NCBI RefSeq assembly: GCF_004363235.1
Contig: NZ_SNYW01000008.1
Location: forward strand, 372,001 to 436,000
Direction: 5' to 3'
Source: Dongia mobilis
GTDB lineage: Bacteria > Pseudomonadota > Alphaproteobacteria > Dongiales > Dongiaceae
Length of the DNA stretch: 64,000 nucleotides
Position numbers and translations under genes: made by a program. The notes beneath the pieces are model-generated. The model did not search any database, was not told where the DNA came from, and was given only the letters and a program-made list of their open reading frames with translations. Shown in pieces: positions 1 through 7,890 of this stretch. How positions within the stretch are numbered: the stretch's first letter is position 1; the number at the start of each line of letters is the position of its first letter.

Positions 1-46
1 GACGGCGCTTGCGCACGAGCTTGCTCGGCTGATAGGTGCGTTTCAC
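1..46 (-). CDS. rpmH: 50S ribosomal protein L34 (5' part only)
   Basis: The window opens inside a minus-strand gene. A GTG at 44-46 starts the peptide MKRTYQPSKLVRKRR, which is the near-invariant N-terminus of ribosomal protein L34, a small basic protein of the large subunit. A GGAG Shine-Dalgarno lies 7 bases upstream of the GTG. The C-terminal two thirds lie outside the window. In many bacteria rpmH is followed by rnpA and yidC, which cannot be checked here. Confidence 0.95.
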   Translation of the reverse strand, partial: MKRTYQPSKLVRKRR

Positions 47-89
47 GGGTATTCTCCACGGAATTCAGTCGGTTGCGCTTTGGCGCGGC

Positions 90-118
90 TATATAAAGAA
101 AGCCTGCTCCAGAGTCAA
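90..118 (-). promoter_or_regulatory. Probable sigma-70 promoter of rpmH
   Basis: Read on the minus strand, a TTGACT -35 box (113-118) and a TATATA -10 box (90-95) are separated by exactly 17 bases, about 45 bases upstream of the rpmH start. The stretch is AT-rich compared with its surroundings. This is pattern matching; no start site has been measured. Confidence 0.65.
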
Positions 119-302
119 ATAATTGCCCGCCGGCAACCGGCGGAAGGCGCGGTTTATAGGGGATTATCGCGCTGCCGTACAGTCCCGAAGATCGAAAATG
201 TATTAACACAATAATGTATCTTTCGAGGTAAAACATAAAACGCTGCATCGGCATGGTCCTTGACCGGGGATTGATCTAGGTTCGCCCGGCCATTCCCGGC
301 AG

Positions 303-1265
303 ATGTTCTACCAGACCCGAACACTCACGCCCGTGCCCGCCGCCCCCCGTCTCACCATCATCTTCAACCCCATTGCCGGGCGCCGTCGCCGGGGCTTCCT
401 CGAGGATGTCACCGACCGGCTGACGGCGCGCGGCTGGGCGATCGAATTACAGGCGACGGCGCGGCGCGGCGATGCCGAGCGCCTGGCCCGCGCCATCGTG
501 CGGATGCCGAAGCAGGACCGCCCCGATCTGCTGGCCGTCGCCGGTGGTGACGGCACGATCGGCGAGGCGATCAACGGACTCGTGACCGCCGTGGATGCAG
601 ATGCGATGCCCTTCGGCATCATCCCCATGGGGACGGCCAATGTGCTGGCGGCGGAAATCGGTCTCGCGGTCGATGCGGCGGCGATCGCCGCCACTCTTGA
701 CGCGCGCCAGGCGCGCCGGGTCCATGTCGGTCTGGCGAATGGCCGCGCCTTCTCGCTGATGGTCGGGGCGGGATTCGACGCCCATGTCGTGGCCGGCGTT
801 GATCCCGCAATGAAGAAGCGCCTCGGAAAGCTTGCCTATATGTGGCAGGCGCTGCGCGAGGCACGCCGCTTTCCCTACCCCACCTATCGCGTCAGCATCG
901 ATGGCGGCGACCCGATCGAGGCGGCGTCGGTGATCGTGGCCAAGGGCCGGTATTACGGTGGCCGCCATGTGGTGGCACCGGCGGCCGACCTCGGCAAGGC
1001 GGGTTTCGAGATCTGCCTGTTCGAGCGCCGCGGCATTTTCCAGGTGCTGCGCTATGGACTGGCTCTCGCTCTCGGATGCCTGCCGCGGACGGCCGGCTAT
1101 GCCATCGCCAGCGGCAGCCGGGTGGAGATCACCGGGCCAATCGACGACCCGGTGCAGGGCGATGGCGACATCATCGGCCGCCTGCCCATGCGGATCGCCC
1201 TGGCGCCGATAAGGCTGCGCCTCATCATGCCGCGGCGGGATCCGACCGGCACCAGACCGGCTTGA
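303..1265 (+). CDS. Diacylglycerol kinase family lipid kinase
   Basis: A 320-residue protein of the DagK/YegS/sphingosine-kinase superfamily, which phosphorylates lipid hydroxyl groups using ATP. The catalytic domain shows the NPxAG motif (residues 22-26), the nucleotide-binding GGDGT loop (81-85) and the PMGTANVLA segment (108-116). A C-terminal beta-rich half follows, as usual for the family, and the length is typical. No membrane segment is evident, so it probably acts at the inner face of the membrane. The substrate (diacylglycerol, another lipid or an undecaprenyl-type lipid) cannot be read from sequence. It is monocistronic and diverges from rpmH; the ribosome site before the ATG is weak. 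Confidence 0.9.
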   Translation: MFYQTRTLTPVPAAPRLTIIFNPIAGRRRRGFLEDVTDRLTARGWAIELQATARRGDAERLARAIVRMPKQDRPDLLAVAGGDGTIGEAINGLVTAVDADAMPFGIIPMGTANVLAAEIGLAVDAAAIAATLDARQARRVHVGLANGRAFSLMVGAGFDAHVVAGVDPAMKKRLGKLAYMWQALREARRFPYPTYRVSIDGGDPIEAASVIVAKGRYYGGRHVVAPAADLGKAGFEICLFERRGIFQVLRYGLALALGCLPRTAGYAIASGSRVEITGPIDDPVQGDGDIIGRLPMRIALAPIRLRLIMPRRDPTGTRPA

Positions 1266-1417
1266 TCGCCCTCCCCCATATCGGCCATGCCGGCAAGCCA
1301 GGGGAGTGCCGAGATAACCCTGGTCCCAATCAATGACGCCGTGCCGTCGCGTGGCGAAATTCTAGCGTTTCCGAACCATAACAGCGCGGGCGCCGCATGA
1401 CTGCATCGCAGCGCACG

Positions 1418-1624
1418 CTAGGCCTTGGATGGGGTTCTGCTGTTGCCCTCGGTCGATGAAATCGGGTGGTCCGCAGCCTTGCTATGCGACGTTTCCGTCG
1501 CGCCTGTACCCTTACCGCGACTATCCAGAATAGCTTTCTGTGCATCGGCCAGCGAGCGCAAGGGAAGCAGCAGATAGTTGCTGACAAAGGGAACATTGAA
1601 AAGTCGACCTCGACGTTCAGTCAT
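1418..1624 (-). CDS. Small protein of unknown function
   Basis: A 68-residue reading frame with an ATG start and a GGAG ribosome site 8-9 bases upstream. The N-terminal half (FNVPFVSN, then PLRSLADAQKAILDS) looks like an amphipathic helix and loosely recalls the start of DUF2589 proteins. The C-terminal half is polar and probably disordered. It lies 164 bp downstream of the Crp/Fnr gene on the same strand, so co-transcription is possible. It could be a truncated or very short relative of DUF2589; no function is assigned. Confidence 0.45.
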   Translation of the reverse strand: MTERRGRLFNVPFVSNYLLLPLRSLADAQKAILDSRGKGTGATETSHSKAADHPISSTEGNSRTPSKA

Positions 1625-1788
1625 GCCAGTTCTCCGCTCGCTCCAGCAGTCCGGCGCGCAAGAAGGAGCCGTGTCAGATGAGGTAACCGTGCCAGATGGC
1701 GCATCTCAACAGGATGCATGTTGTGGCAGGCGCGTCTGTTCACATTTGAACAGGCGCATTCCGTATCGGAATGACCAGGCACGAACAA

Positions 1789-2565
1789 TCAGTCGTGAAC
1801 GATGATATTCAGGAGGGAGGTGTGAACCTTCAAGCCGCCATTGTATTCGATGAAGCCGAGCTTCCGGAACTTGTTCATGAAAAAGTTAATGCGCGAGCGC
1901 GTGGTACCGACCTTCGCCGCAAGGATATCCTGATTTATCCGTGGAATGACGGCCTCCATCTTTCCTTCCTTGCCGAAATTGGCCAGCAGCAGGAGCAGGC
2001 GCGCCAGTCGACGTTCGCTGGAATTGAATAGCTGGTCGATGAGATCTGCTTCGATCTGTATGTTGCGAGAGAGCAGGAATCCAAGGAACATTTCCGACAT
2101 GGCGGAATTCCGATGCAGCGCATTGATCATGGCGCGCTTGTCGATCCGGCGGATTGCCGACTTTGCCATGGCGGAGGCTGACGCCATGTAAACGGGCTGG
2201 CCAGCGAGGCAACCCTCGCCAAAAAAATCCCCGGCCGATAGCATCGCGATCACGCCCTCCTTGCCGTGCGCCGAGACGACCATCAGCTGCACCTTTCCGG
2301 ATTCAATGTAGTAGACGGCGTCTGCCGGATCACCTTGCCGATATATTATTGATCTGGGCCGGTAATTCGCCGGGGAACGACCATCGCCAAGCGTGCTGAA
2401 AAAGGCTTCGATGTCAGTGGCCGTCGACGGGGCCAATCTTGCTGCACGGATGAGGGGAGATTTTTTCTTGGCAATCGGCGGCTTAGCGCTTGGCAAGTCG
2501 ACTGGTGATTTTTCTGCTTTCCCACCGCGAGCCCGCCCGGCACTCTTGCGGCCATCGGTTGCCAC
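1789..2565 (-). CDS. Crp/Fnr-family transcriptional regulator
   Basis: A 258-residue regulator. Residues about 1-50 are a basic, lysine-rich extension not normally present. Residues 60-150 form the cyclic-nucleotide-binding beta-roll (RQGDPADAVYYIESGKV, then GDFFGEGCL). A helix follows, then a winged helix-turn-helix with its recognition region at about 211-240 (INQDILAAKVGTTRSRINFF). No cluster of cysteines for an iron-sulfur centre is visible, so an oxygen-sensing FNR is unlikely. The ligand and targets are unknown. A GGAG ribosome site lies 9 bases before the ATG. The protein may be autonomous or control the small gene downstream. Confidence 0.9.
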   Translation of the reverse strand: MATDGRKSAGRARGGKAEKSPVDLPSAKPPIAKKKSPLIRAARLAPSTATDIEAFFSTLGDGRSPANYRPRSIIYRQGDPADAVYYIESGKVQLMVVSAHGKEGVIAMLSAGDFFGEGCLAGQPVYMASASAMAKSAIRRIDKRAMINALHRNSAMSEMFLGFLLSRNIQIEADLIDQLFNSSERRLARLLLLLANFGKEGKMEAVIPRINQDILAAKVGTTRSRINFFMNKFRKLGFIEYNGGLKVHTSLLNIIVHD

Positions 2566-2798
2566 TCCGGACTTCTTTCCCTGCGCTTTTTGTCTCGCTC
2601 GGATGACCGAAACTCCCTCAATGCACGGCAGCAGGTGTTCAGTGGCGCGCCACCTGACGGATGGTCCGCGGGAACCCCGCTCTATTCAGTGTATCACCGG
2701 CTTCGGCAGTCCAGTCTACATGTTCTCCGGCTTTGTTCCATGCGAAGATATCCGGGTTTCTACAAGGGCAACAGACTGAAACCGCCCCTGGTCCGACT

Positions 2799-3158
2799 TC
2801 AGCCCGCGGCAGACCTGGCGAGGGCACTTGCGCAGGCTGCGGCCAGTTCGCGATTTGGCGCATCCGTCGCCGGCATCGTCGCCCAACCGGCCTTCATCAC
2901 GAAGTCTCGTTGTTCATAGGCTGTTTTCATCGCGGACAGTTCGGCAAGCTTGCCACTGGAATTTGGATCGACCTGCTGGTAGCTGACGCAGATTGGCACC
3001 AATGCCTCGATGACGGCCACTTTCGAGCGGGCGTTGGCCAAAGTTTCCGCCGTGCTGCCAAGATACCAGCCGCCGACGGTGAATCCGATCGACAAGGTCA
3101 CTATGCAGCCGATCAAGGCACCATAGAGTCCCGGTCTCAGTTGCGAGGGGCTGTCCAT
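2799..3158 (-). CDS. Small single-pass membrane protein, unknown function
   Basis: A 119-residue protein starting at an ATG with a GGGAGA ribosome site 8 bases upstream; the frame stays open further upstream, but without a comparable site. One hydrophobic segment (about residues 10-33, GALIGCIVTLSIGFTVGGWYL) is followed by a periplasmic, mostly helical domain. That domain has a conserved-looking VIEALVPICVSYQ stretch and an acidic/basic helical tail. The pattern suggests an anchored periplasmic protein; similar short uncharacterised proteins occur in alphaproteobacteria. It is divergent from the EcfG-like sigma factor across a 527 bp gap. Confidence 0.7.
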   Translation of the reverse strand: MDSPSQLRPGLYGALIGCIVTLSIGFTVGGWYLGSTAETLANARSKVAVIEALVPICVSYQQVDPNSSGKLAELSAMKTAYEQRDFVMKAGWATMPATDAPNRELAAACASALARSAAG

Positions 3159-3685
3159 CACTAGTCTCCCGGGAATCGCCCGCATCGTTGATGCGTCGAC
3201 CCTCTGTTTTCGTTGTTTCGCCGGCCTCCGGCGCCTGCCATTCGATGGCAAACCCCTGGCTCAGACTCTGTTGTTGTCTCTGTTGCCGCTGCTGGAAAGG
3301 ACCAGAGCTACAGCGCATTGTCATTATAATCCGGCTTGCAGCTGACGCTGTTCAAAACAGCACATCTGCCCGGCGATATGTGGCCTAGGCTTTCTCAAGG
3401 TACAGAGATCAAGACAGTTCTTGTGATCTTGCCCCCGGGTGAGCCAGACGTCCTATCCGTCCAGACACTGATGGCAAGCCTGAGACGGTTCGATCCAGGG
3501 CAGGTATGCCCTGCTCGCGCCCGAGGCTTGACCTGCTTCTTTGTGCTGTTTGGCCATGAAAAGTCGCTGTCGCGCGGTTCTCAGCGCTTGCACGAACCGC
3601 GGTGACGTCGAAGCGGCCGGCATTGATTGCTGTCGCGGCACATTTGTTCCGTGGTTCCAATGCGACAAAGCGAAAGGCAATCATC
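3159..3685. other. Non-coding gap upstream of the sigma factor
   Basis: 527 bp between divergent genes with no convincing reading frame. I see a TATAAT-like element near 3324-3330 readable on both strands and a short inverted repeat GCTGTT-CAA-AACAGC at 3347-3361. Two GGAAC elements (minus strand, 3646-3658) lack a properly spaced CGTT, so they do not form an EcfG-type promoter. No nepR-like or phyR-like reading frame was found here. Confidence 0.6.
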
Positions 3686-4489
3686 ATGAGCATTATCGTT
3701 TCGACCCGAACCGGTCCCAATCCGTTGTGCGACGAGCCCCCTATCGATACTCGACCCTTACGGCTACCAGTCCAGGCCGTCGCCGGCGCAGCAGACGCTG
3801 CGTCGCATGGGGAACAGATCCGGGACCTGGTTATGAGGCACGAGAATAGCTTGCGCATCTTTGCTCGCTACCTCACCGGGAACCGCGACCGGGCCGACGA
3901 TCTGGTGCAGGACGCCATACTTCGCGCTATCGGCAATGCCGAGAAGTTCGCAGCAGGAACAAATTTTCGGGCATGGATATGCACCATCGCTCGCAATATC
4001 TTCTACTCGGAGCAACGCCGCGCACGGTACAGACATATCCCGATTCATGAAATGCTGCACGAGCCGTCGACTCCTGCAATACAGGACGACATCCTGCATT
4101 TTGCGGACTTCCGCCGCGCCTTCCAGGAGTTGTCTCGGGAGCAAAGTGAGGCCCTGATACTAGTGAGTGTCAGCGGACTCAGCTGCGTCGAGGCTGCGTC
4201 GTCTCAGAACTGTGCAGTGGGCACTATCAAGAGTCGTGTTTCGCGCGCACGTGGTGACCTGAAGCGGTTGATAGCGGAGGGCCCGATCGCGATGCCGCGC
4301 CGTGATATCGAACCATATCGGGGCTGCATGGCGACGGCCTTTCTAGCCTCCATCAGGCGCACGCCAGACTGCCTCGCGGTCCGCCGGGAAGTTCGCCCGG
4401 AGCTTCCGTCCCATAACGACGCGGAATTTCAGGACGTGGACGAACTTGGCCGCTGGTGCGATGATGGCGGCAGAACAGTCGAGGGATGA
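3686..4489 (+). CDS. ECF sigma factor, EcfG-like, with C-terminal extension
   Basis: A 267-residue RNA polymerase sigma factor. Region 2 spans about 55-115 (RDRADDLVQDAILRA, then NFRAWICTIARNIFYSEQRR). Region 4 spans about 142-196 (FRRAFQELSREQSEALILV, then CAVGTIKSRVSRAR). These strings are close to EcfG, the general stress sigma factor of alphaproteobacteria. Two features are odd: region 4 reads SGLSCVEAASSQ instead of the usual SGFSYEEAA, and about 70 extra residues follow region 4. The usual partners nepR and phyR are absent nearby. The ATG at 3686 was chosen for its AAAGG ribosome site over an upstream in-frame ATG. It may be a secondary EcfG paralogue. Confidence 0.88.
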   Translation: MSIIVSTRTGPNPLCDEPPIDTRPLRLPVQAVAGAADAASHGEQIRDLVMRHENSLRIFARYLTGNRDRADDLVQDAILRAIGNAEKFAAGTNFRAWICTIARNIFYSEQRRARYRHIPIHEMLHEPSTPAIQDDILHFADFRRAFQELSREQSEALILVSVSGLSCVEAASSQNCAVGTIKSRVSRARGDLKRLIAEGPIAMPRRDIEPYRGCMATAFLASIRRTPDCLAVRREVRPELPSHNDAEFQDVDELGRWCDDGGRTVEG

Positions 4490-4578
4490 CCGCGGGTCGA
4501 TAGCCGATCGCGTTCGCAACAGCCTTGCTCGAAAGAGGTTGCGCGGCTGCCATCCGATCCTTGGCCTAACCTGACTCG

Positions 4579-4833
4579 CTAGGCGCTGAAACCTGCCCAA
4601 TCATGCCCCTCGGCCAGAGGGGTGAGGGGTGGCAGCGCGACCGCATCGGCCACGTCATCGCCGATCTCAGCCAAGGCGAGGGCGATCGCCAGCATGAGGG
4701 CGGCAAGGGCGATGGCAACGCCGACGGCATCTGCAGGATCGGGCCGGTGCGCCGGTTGATCCGCGCCCCGGTAGGCAGGCGATACTTCCGCCCGCATCAG
4801 GCGGGTGACGATTTCAGGGGCCAGTTCACGCAT
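4579..4833 (-). CDS. Small membrane protein, unknown function
   Basis: An 84-residue protein with one strongly hydrophobic alanine/leucine-rich segment (about residues 40-60). The ATG at 4831-4833 sits 8 bases after a clean AGGAG site, better placed than the GTG nine bases upstream. It faces the LysR gene across a short AT-rich divergent promoter region, the classic arrangement of a LysR regulator and its target. No family is recognised. The call rests on composition, ribosome site and context. Confidence 0.5.
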   Translation of the reverse strand: MRELAPEIVTRLMRAEVSPAYRGADQPAHRPDPADAVGVAIALAALMLAIALALAEIGDDVADAVALPPLTPLAEGHDWAGFSA

Positions 4834-4878
4834 GGCGGGCACTCCTATCCAGTTGCGATGCCCCAGATCTAAGCCGCC

Positions 4879-4929
4879 TCGATAATTTTAAATAACGGGT
4901 AGTTCTGATATTATGCTTTTGATTATCGA
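4879..4929. promoter_or_regulatory. Inverted repeat in LysR divergent promoter
   Basis: TCGATAAT (4879-4886) and ATTATCGA (4922-4929) form perfect 8-base arms 35 bases apart, with a GATATTATG element between. The whole stretch is unusually AT-rich for this genome and lies between the LysR gene and the divergent small membrane gene. It is a plausible LysR binding region; inferred only. Confidence 0.45.
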
Positions 4930-4955
4930 AAGTATTAAAGGAGCCCGCGGGCGCC

Positions 4956-5843
4956 ATGCGCATCACCAACCTCGACATGGACGTGTTGCGGACATTCGTC
5001 ACCGGCACGGAACTGGGCAGCTTCGCGAAGGCCGCCCAGCGCCTCGGCCGCTCGCAATCGGCGGTCAGCCTGCAATTGAAGAAACTGGAAGAACAGGTCG
5101 GCGAGGCGCTGCTCCGGAAGGAAGGGCGCGGCCTCGCGCTGACGGCGCCGGGCGAGATCCTGTTTTCCTATGCGCGGCGCCTGCTGGAACTCAATGACGA
5201 GGCCGTGGCCGCAACGCGGGGCATCGCACTCGAGGGCTGGGTGCGCCTCGGTCTGGTACAGGATTTCGCCCAGCACTGGCTGCCGGCGCTGCTCGGCCGA
5301 TTTGCCCGCGCCCATCCCGGCATCAAGGTCGACGTGGTGGTGGATCGTGGCGTGCTGCTGGCCGAACAGGTGGCGAAAGGCGAGCTTGACCTCGCCTTGG
5401 CCTGGGGCGACTACCCCAGTCCCTATCGCCGCCGCCTGGCCGAGATTCCCTTATGCTGGGTGGGCCGCGCCGATTTCCGCGTGACGGCGGGCGAGCCGGT
5501 GCCCCTCATCGTCTTTCGGCCGCCCTGCACCTTCCGCACGCGCGCGATCGCAGCGCTGGACGCGGCTGGCCTGGCCTGGCGCATCGCCTTCAACAGCCCG
5601 AGCCTTGCCGGCCTCTTTGCCGCGGTCGAAGCGGGGCTGGGCGTCACGCCGCGCACCGCCGAGGGACTCCCGCAGCAACTCGTTGTGCTGGGCCGCGACA
5701 GCGGCCTGCCCGCCATGGCGCCGCCGGTCGAGCTTTTTCTCCATGCAGCACAGGAGCGCGGCGCGCCCGCCGTCGAACGCCTCAAGGAAACCCTGCTGGA
5801 AACGCTGCGCAGCGATCTGGCCTCGGCGCGGTTCCAGGATTGA
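4956..5843 (+). CDS. LysR-family transcriptional regulator
   Basis: A 295-residue regulator of usual family length. An N-terminal winged helix-turn-helix occupies about residues 5-65 (SFAKAAQRLGRSQSAVSLQL, then LLRKEGRGLALTAPGE), followed by a linker helix. The C-terminal part is a type 2 periplasmic-binding-like effector domain, about 92-290 (GWVRLGLVQDF, then LDLALAWGDYP). The effector is unknown. It is divergent from the small membrane gene at 4579-4833, which is its likeliest target. An AGGAG site lies about 12 bases before the ATG. Confidence 0.92.
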   Translation: MRITNLDMDVLRTFVTGTELGSFAKAAQRLGRSQSAVSLQLKKLEEQVGEALLRKEGRGLALTAPGEILFSYARRLLELNDEAVAATRGIALEGWVRLGLVQDFAQHWLPALLGRFARAHPGIKVDVVVDRGVLLAEQVAKGELDLALAWGDYPSPYRRRLAEIPLCWVGRADFRVTAGEPVPLIVFRPPCTFRTRAIAALDAAGLAWRIAFNSPSLAGLFAAVEAGLGVTPRTAEGLPQQLVVLGRDSGLPAMAPPVELFLHAAQERGAPAVERLKETLLETLRSDLASARFQD

Positions 5844-5870
5844 CGCGCCACTGACGCGCCGCGAGCGCGC

Positions 5871-6449
5871 CTAGCGCTTGCTGAGGAAGCGCGCCACGTC
5901 GGGCGGGTTGCCGGTGGCCGGCATCTTGCCGTCGATGGCAAGATGCGCATAGCCATGGGCGCTGGCCCAGATGAGCCGCTCAAGCTCGCGCCTGTCCGTC
6001 TCGCCCGCGAGGCCCAGCAGATCGGCAAAGGGCGCGCTGATCTCCTGCAACTGGCGGAACGCGGCAGCACCCGCCGCTTGCAGCGCCTGATCCTGCCAGT
6101 CGAGATCGCCGGCGGAGAACATCAGGCGGAAGAGGGCGGGATGGCTGCGCGCAAAGGCAAGATAGCCGCGCCCTGCGGCGCGTACCTGGGATTCAGGGTC
6201 TGGTTTCGCCCGGGCCCGGGCGCGGGCCATGGATTGCGTGAAGCGCTCGAAGGCGATGGTGGCGAGCGCCGTCAGCAGCGCCTGCAGATTGGGAAAATGA
6301 TGTGCCGGCGCTGCATGCGAGACGCCCGCCTGGGCCGCCACCCGGCGCAGGGTCAGGCCGGGCAGGCCATCCGCTTCCAGGATGGCCAGCGCCGCCTCGA
6401 CCAGTGCTGCCCGCAGATTGCCGTGATGATAGCCCGCCTTCTTGCCCAT
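5871..6449 (-). CDS. TetR/AcrR-family repressor with WHG-type C-terminus
   Basis: A 192-residue repressor. The N-terminal helix-turn-helix (about residues 30-52, TLRRVAAQAGVSHAAPAHHF) follows a basic YHHGNLRAALVEAA start typical of the TetR branch with a WHG C-terminal domain. The ligand domain contains RSHPALFRLMFS. A GAGGA site precedes the ATG. It is divergent from the ABA4-like operon, and the intergenic region holds a near-perfect long inverted repeat, so it very likely represses that operon and perhaps itself. The inducer is unknown. Confidence 0.92.
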   Translation of the reverse strand: MGKKAGYHHGNLRAALVEAALAILEADGLPGLTLRRVAAQAGVSHAAPAHHFPNLQALLTALATIAFERFTQSMARARARAKPDPESQVRAAGRGYLAFARSHPALFRLMFSAGDLDWQDQALQAAGAAAFRQLQEISAPFADLLGLAGETDRRELERLIWASAHGYAHLAIDGKMPATGNPPDVARFLSKR

Positions 6450-6511
6450 CTGTCCTCACCGCCCGCCCGCTTCCGTTCCTAGGCTGATCCGGCGGCCCGC
6501 GTCAACTCAAA

Positions 6512-6559
6512 CTTGACAGTGACAAGATTCGGCTCTAGAGAAATCTAGTCACTGTCAAG
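6512..6559 (+). promoter_or_regulatory. Probable TetR operator overlapping a promoter
   Basis: Arms CTTGACAGTGACAAGATT (6512-6529) and its near-perfect reverse complement (6542-6559) match at 17 of 18 positions, separated by 12 bases. The left arm contains a consensus TTGACA -35 (6513-6518) with TAGAGA 17 bases on (6536-6541). Repressor bound here would therefore block transcription toward 6584. Its position between tetR and its divergent operon supports the reading. Confidence 0.75.
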
Positions 6560-6583
6560 ATATCGCTGCCGGGAGAATTCGCG

Positions 6584-7030
6584 TTGGATTGGTCGCCTGA
6601 CTGGGAGGATTTGTTTTCGGCATCAGGTTCGCTCGCCATGGCCGGCTGGGCGGCACTCATCCTGCTGCCGCGTCGGCCATTTCTGCTGCTCGTCCTGCGG
6701 CAGGGTGTCGTGCTCCTGCTCTCCCTGTTCTATGCCGGACTTATCCTGGCCTATTTCTTCACTGTCCCCGGCGGCTTCGGCTCGCTGGCCGAATTGCGGC
6801 AGCTCTTCGCCAGCGAGCCGCTGCTGCTGGCGGGTTGGGTGCATTACCTCGCCTTCGATCTGTTCGTTGGCGGCTGGATCGCGGCGCGCGCCGATGCGCT
6901 GGGGGTCAGCCGCCTGGTGCAGGCGCCGATTCTCCTTGCCACCTTCCTGTTCGGGCCGATCGGCCTGGTGCTGTGGTGGGGCGCCGCTTCGGGCCTCGCC
7001 ATGCGGGCGCGCCGGGTGCCGACATGCTGA
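6584..7030 (+). CDS. ABA4-like (DUF4281) membrane protein
   Basis: A 148-residue integral membrane protein with about four hydrophobic segments and the family-typical HYLAFDLFVGGWIAARA and FGPIGLVLWW stretches. This matches the ABA4-like family, named after the plant neoxanthin-related ABA4 protein; bacterial members are uncharacterised. The start is a TTG with a GGGAGA site 8 bases upstream, immediately after the TetR operator. Its end overlaps the next gene by 7 bases, so the two are translated together. Confidence 0.85.
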   Translation: MDWSPDWEDLFSASGSLAMAGWAALILLPRRPFLLLVLRQGVVLLLSLFYAGLILAYFFTVPGGFGSLAELRQLFASEPLLLAGWVHYLAFDLFVGGWIAARADALGVSRLVQAPILLATFLFGPIGLVLWWGAASGLAMRARRVPTC

Positions 7031-7890
7031 TCTCGATGCTGGCTGCCCCGCAAATCCGCGCCACCACACTGGCGCCGGCTGCGCCGCAGCGCCGGCCGCT
7101 TGATCCGGTGGCGCTGGGCTTCCTTGCCAGGGGCCTGATGCTGGTGCTGCTGCCCGTCACCCTGGCTCTGGCCGGGATCGACCCGCGCCAATTGAACGGC
7201 GCCAGCGTCTGGTCGAAGCCGATCAAGTTCCAGCTTTCGCTCTTCGTGCATTTCGCGACCCTGACCTGGCTGGCAGCGCTGCTCGATCCGGCGGCCGCGG
7301 CGGGGCCCTGGCTGCGGCGCGGTTTCCTCGCGGCGGTGGTCGCCGCCTTCGGCGAGGTCCTCTACATCACATTGCAGGCAGCGCGCGGCCGGGCCTCGCA
7401 TTTCAACCTGGAAACACCGCTCGAGGCGGCGCTCTACAATGCGATGGGCGTGGGCGCGCTGCTGATCGTGCTCAACGCCATGCAACTCGGCTGGGTCCTG
7501 CGCCGTGGTGCCCGGGCGGAAACAGGCGAGGGGCTCTGCCTCGGTGCCGTGCTGGGCCTTATCCTCGGTGGTGCTGCGACGCTGGTCGTGGCGGGCGCGC
7601 TGGGTTCCGGCGAACTGGTGGCCGACAAAGGCCATTGGGTGGGCGGCATCCGCAGCGATTCCGGCGGCTTGCCCCTCTTCGGCTGGTCGCAATCCGGCGG
7701 CGACCTCCGGGTGCCGCATTTCTTTGCCACCCATCTGATGCAGGCCCTGCCCCTGCTGGGCCTGCTGGCCGACCGATACTGGCAGCGCCGGGCGCGTTTT
7801 GTGGTCCTGGCGGGCGCCCTGCTTGGCCTCGGTCTGGTCGGATTTACCTTCGCGCAGGCGATCCGCGGCCAGCCCCTCCTCACACTCTGA
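7024..7890 (+). CDS. Polytopic membrane protein, unknown function
   Basis: A 288-residue protein with about seven predicted hydrophobic segments and conserved-looking polar patches SKPIKFQLSLFVHF and VPHFFATHLMQALPLLGL. The histidine-bearing helices could bind a cofactor or metal, but no family is recognised. It starts within the last codons of the ABA4-like gene (ATGCTGA overlap), so the two form a translationally coupled pair under the TetR operator. The frame stays open further upstream, but the ATG at 7024 fits the hydrophobic pattern. Confidence 0.75.
   Translation: MLISMLAAPQIRATTLAPAAPQRRPLDPVALGFLARGLMLVLLPVTLALAGIDPRQLNGASVWSKPIKFQLSLFVHFATLTWLAALLDPAAAAGPWLRRGFLAAVVAAFGEVLYITLQAARGRASHFNLETPLEAALYNAMGVGALLIVLNAMQLGWVLRRGARAETGEGLCLGAVLGLILGGAATLVVAGALGSGELVADKGHWVGGIRSDSGGLPLFGWSQSGGDLRVPHFFATHLMQALPLLGLLADRYWQRRARFVVLAGALLGLGLVGFTFAQAIRGQPLLTL

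Noticed and set aside
3646-3658. EcfG-type promoter upstream of the sigma gene
   Set aside because: Two GGAAC motifs are present on the minus strand but no CGTT occurs at the required distance.
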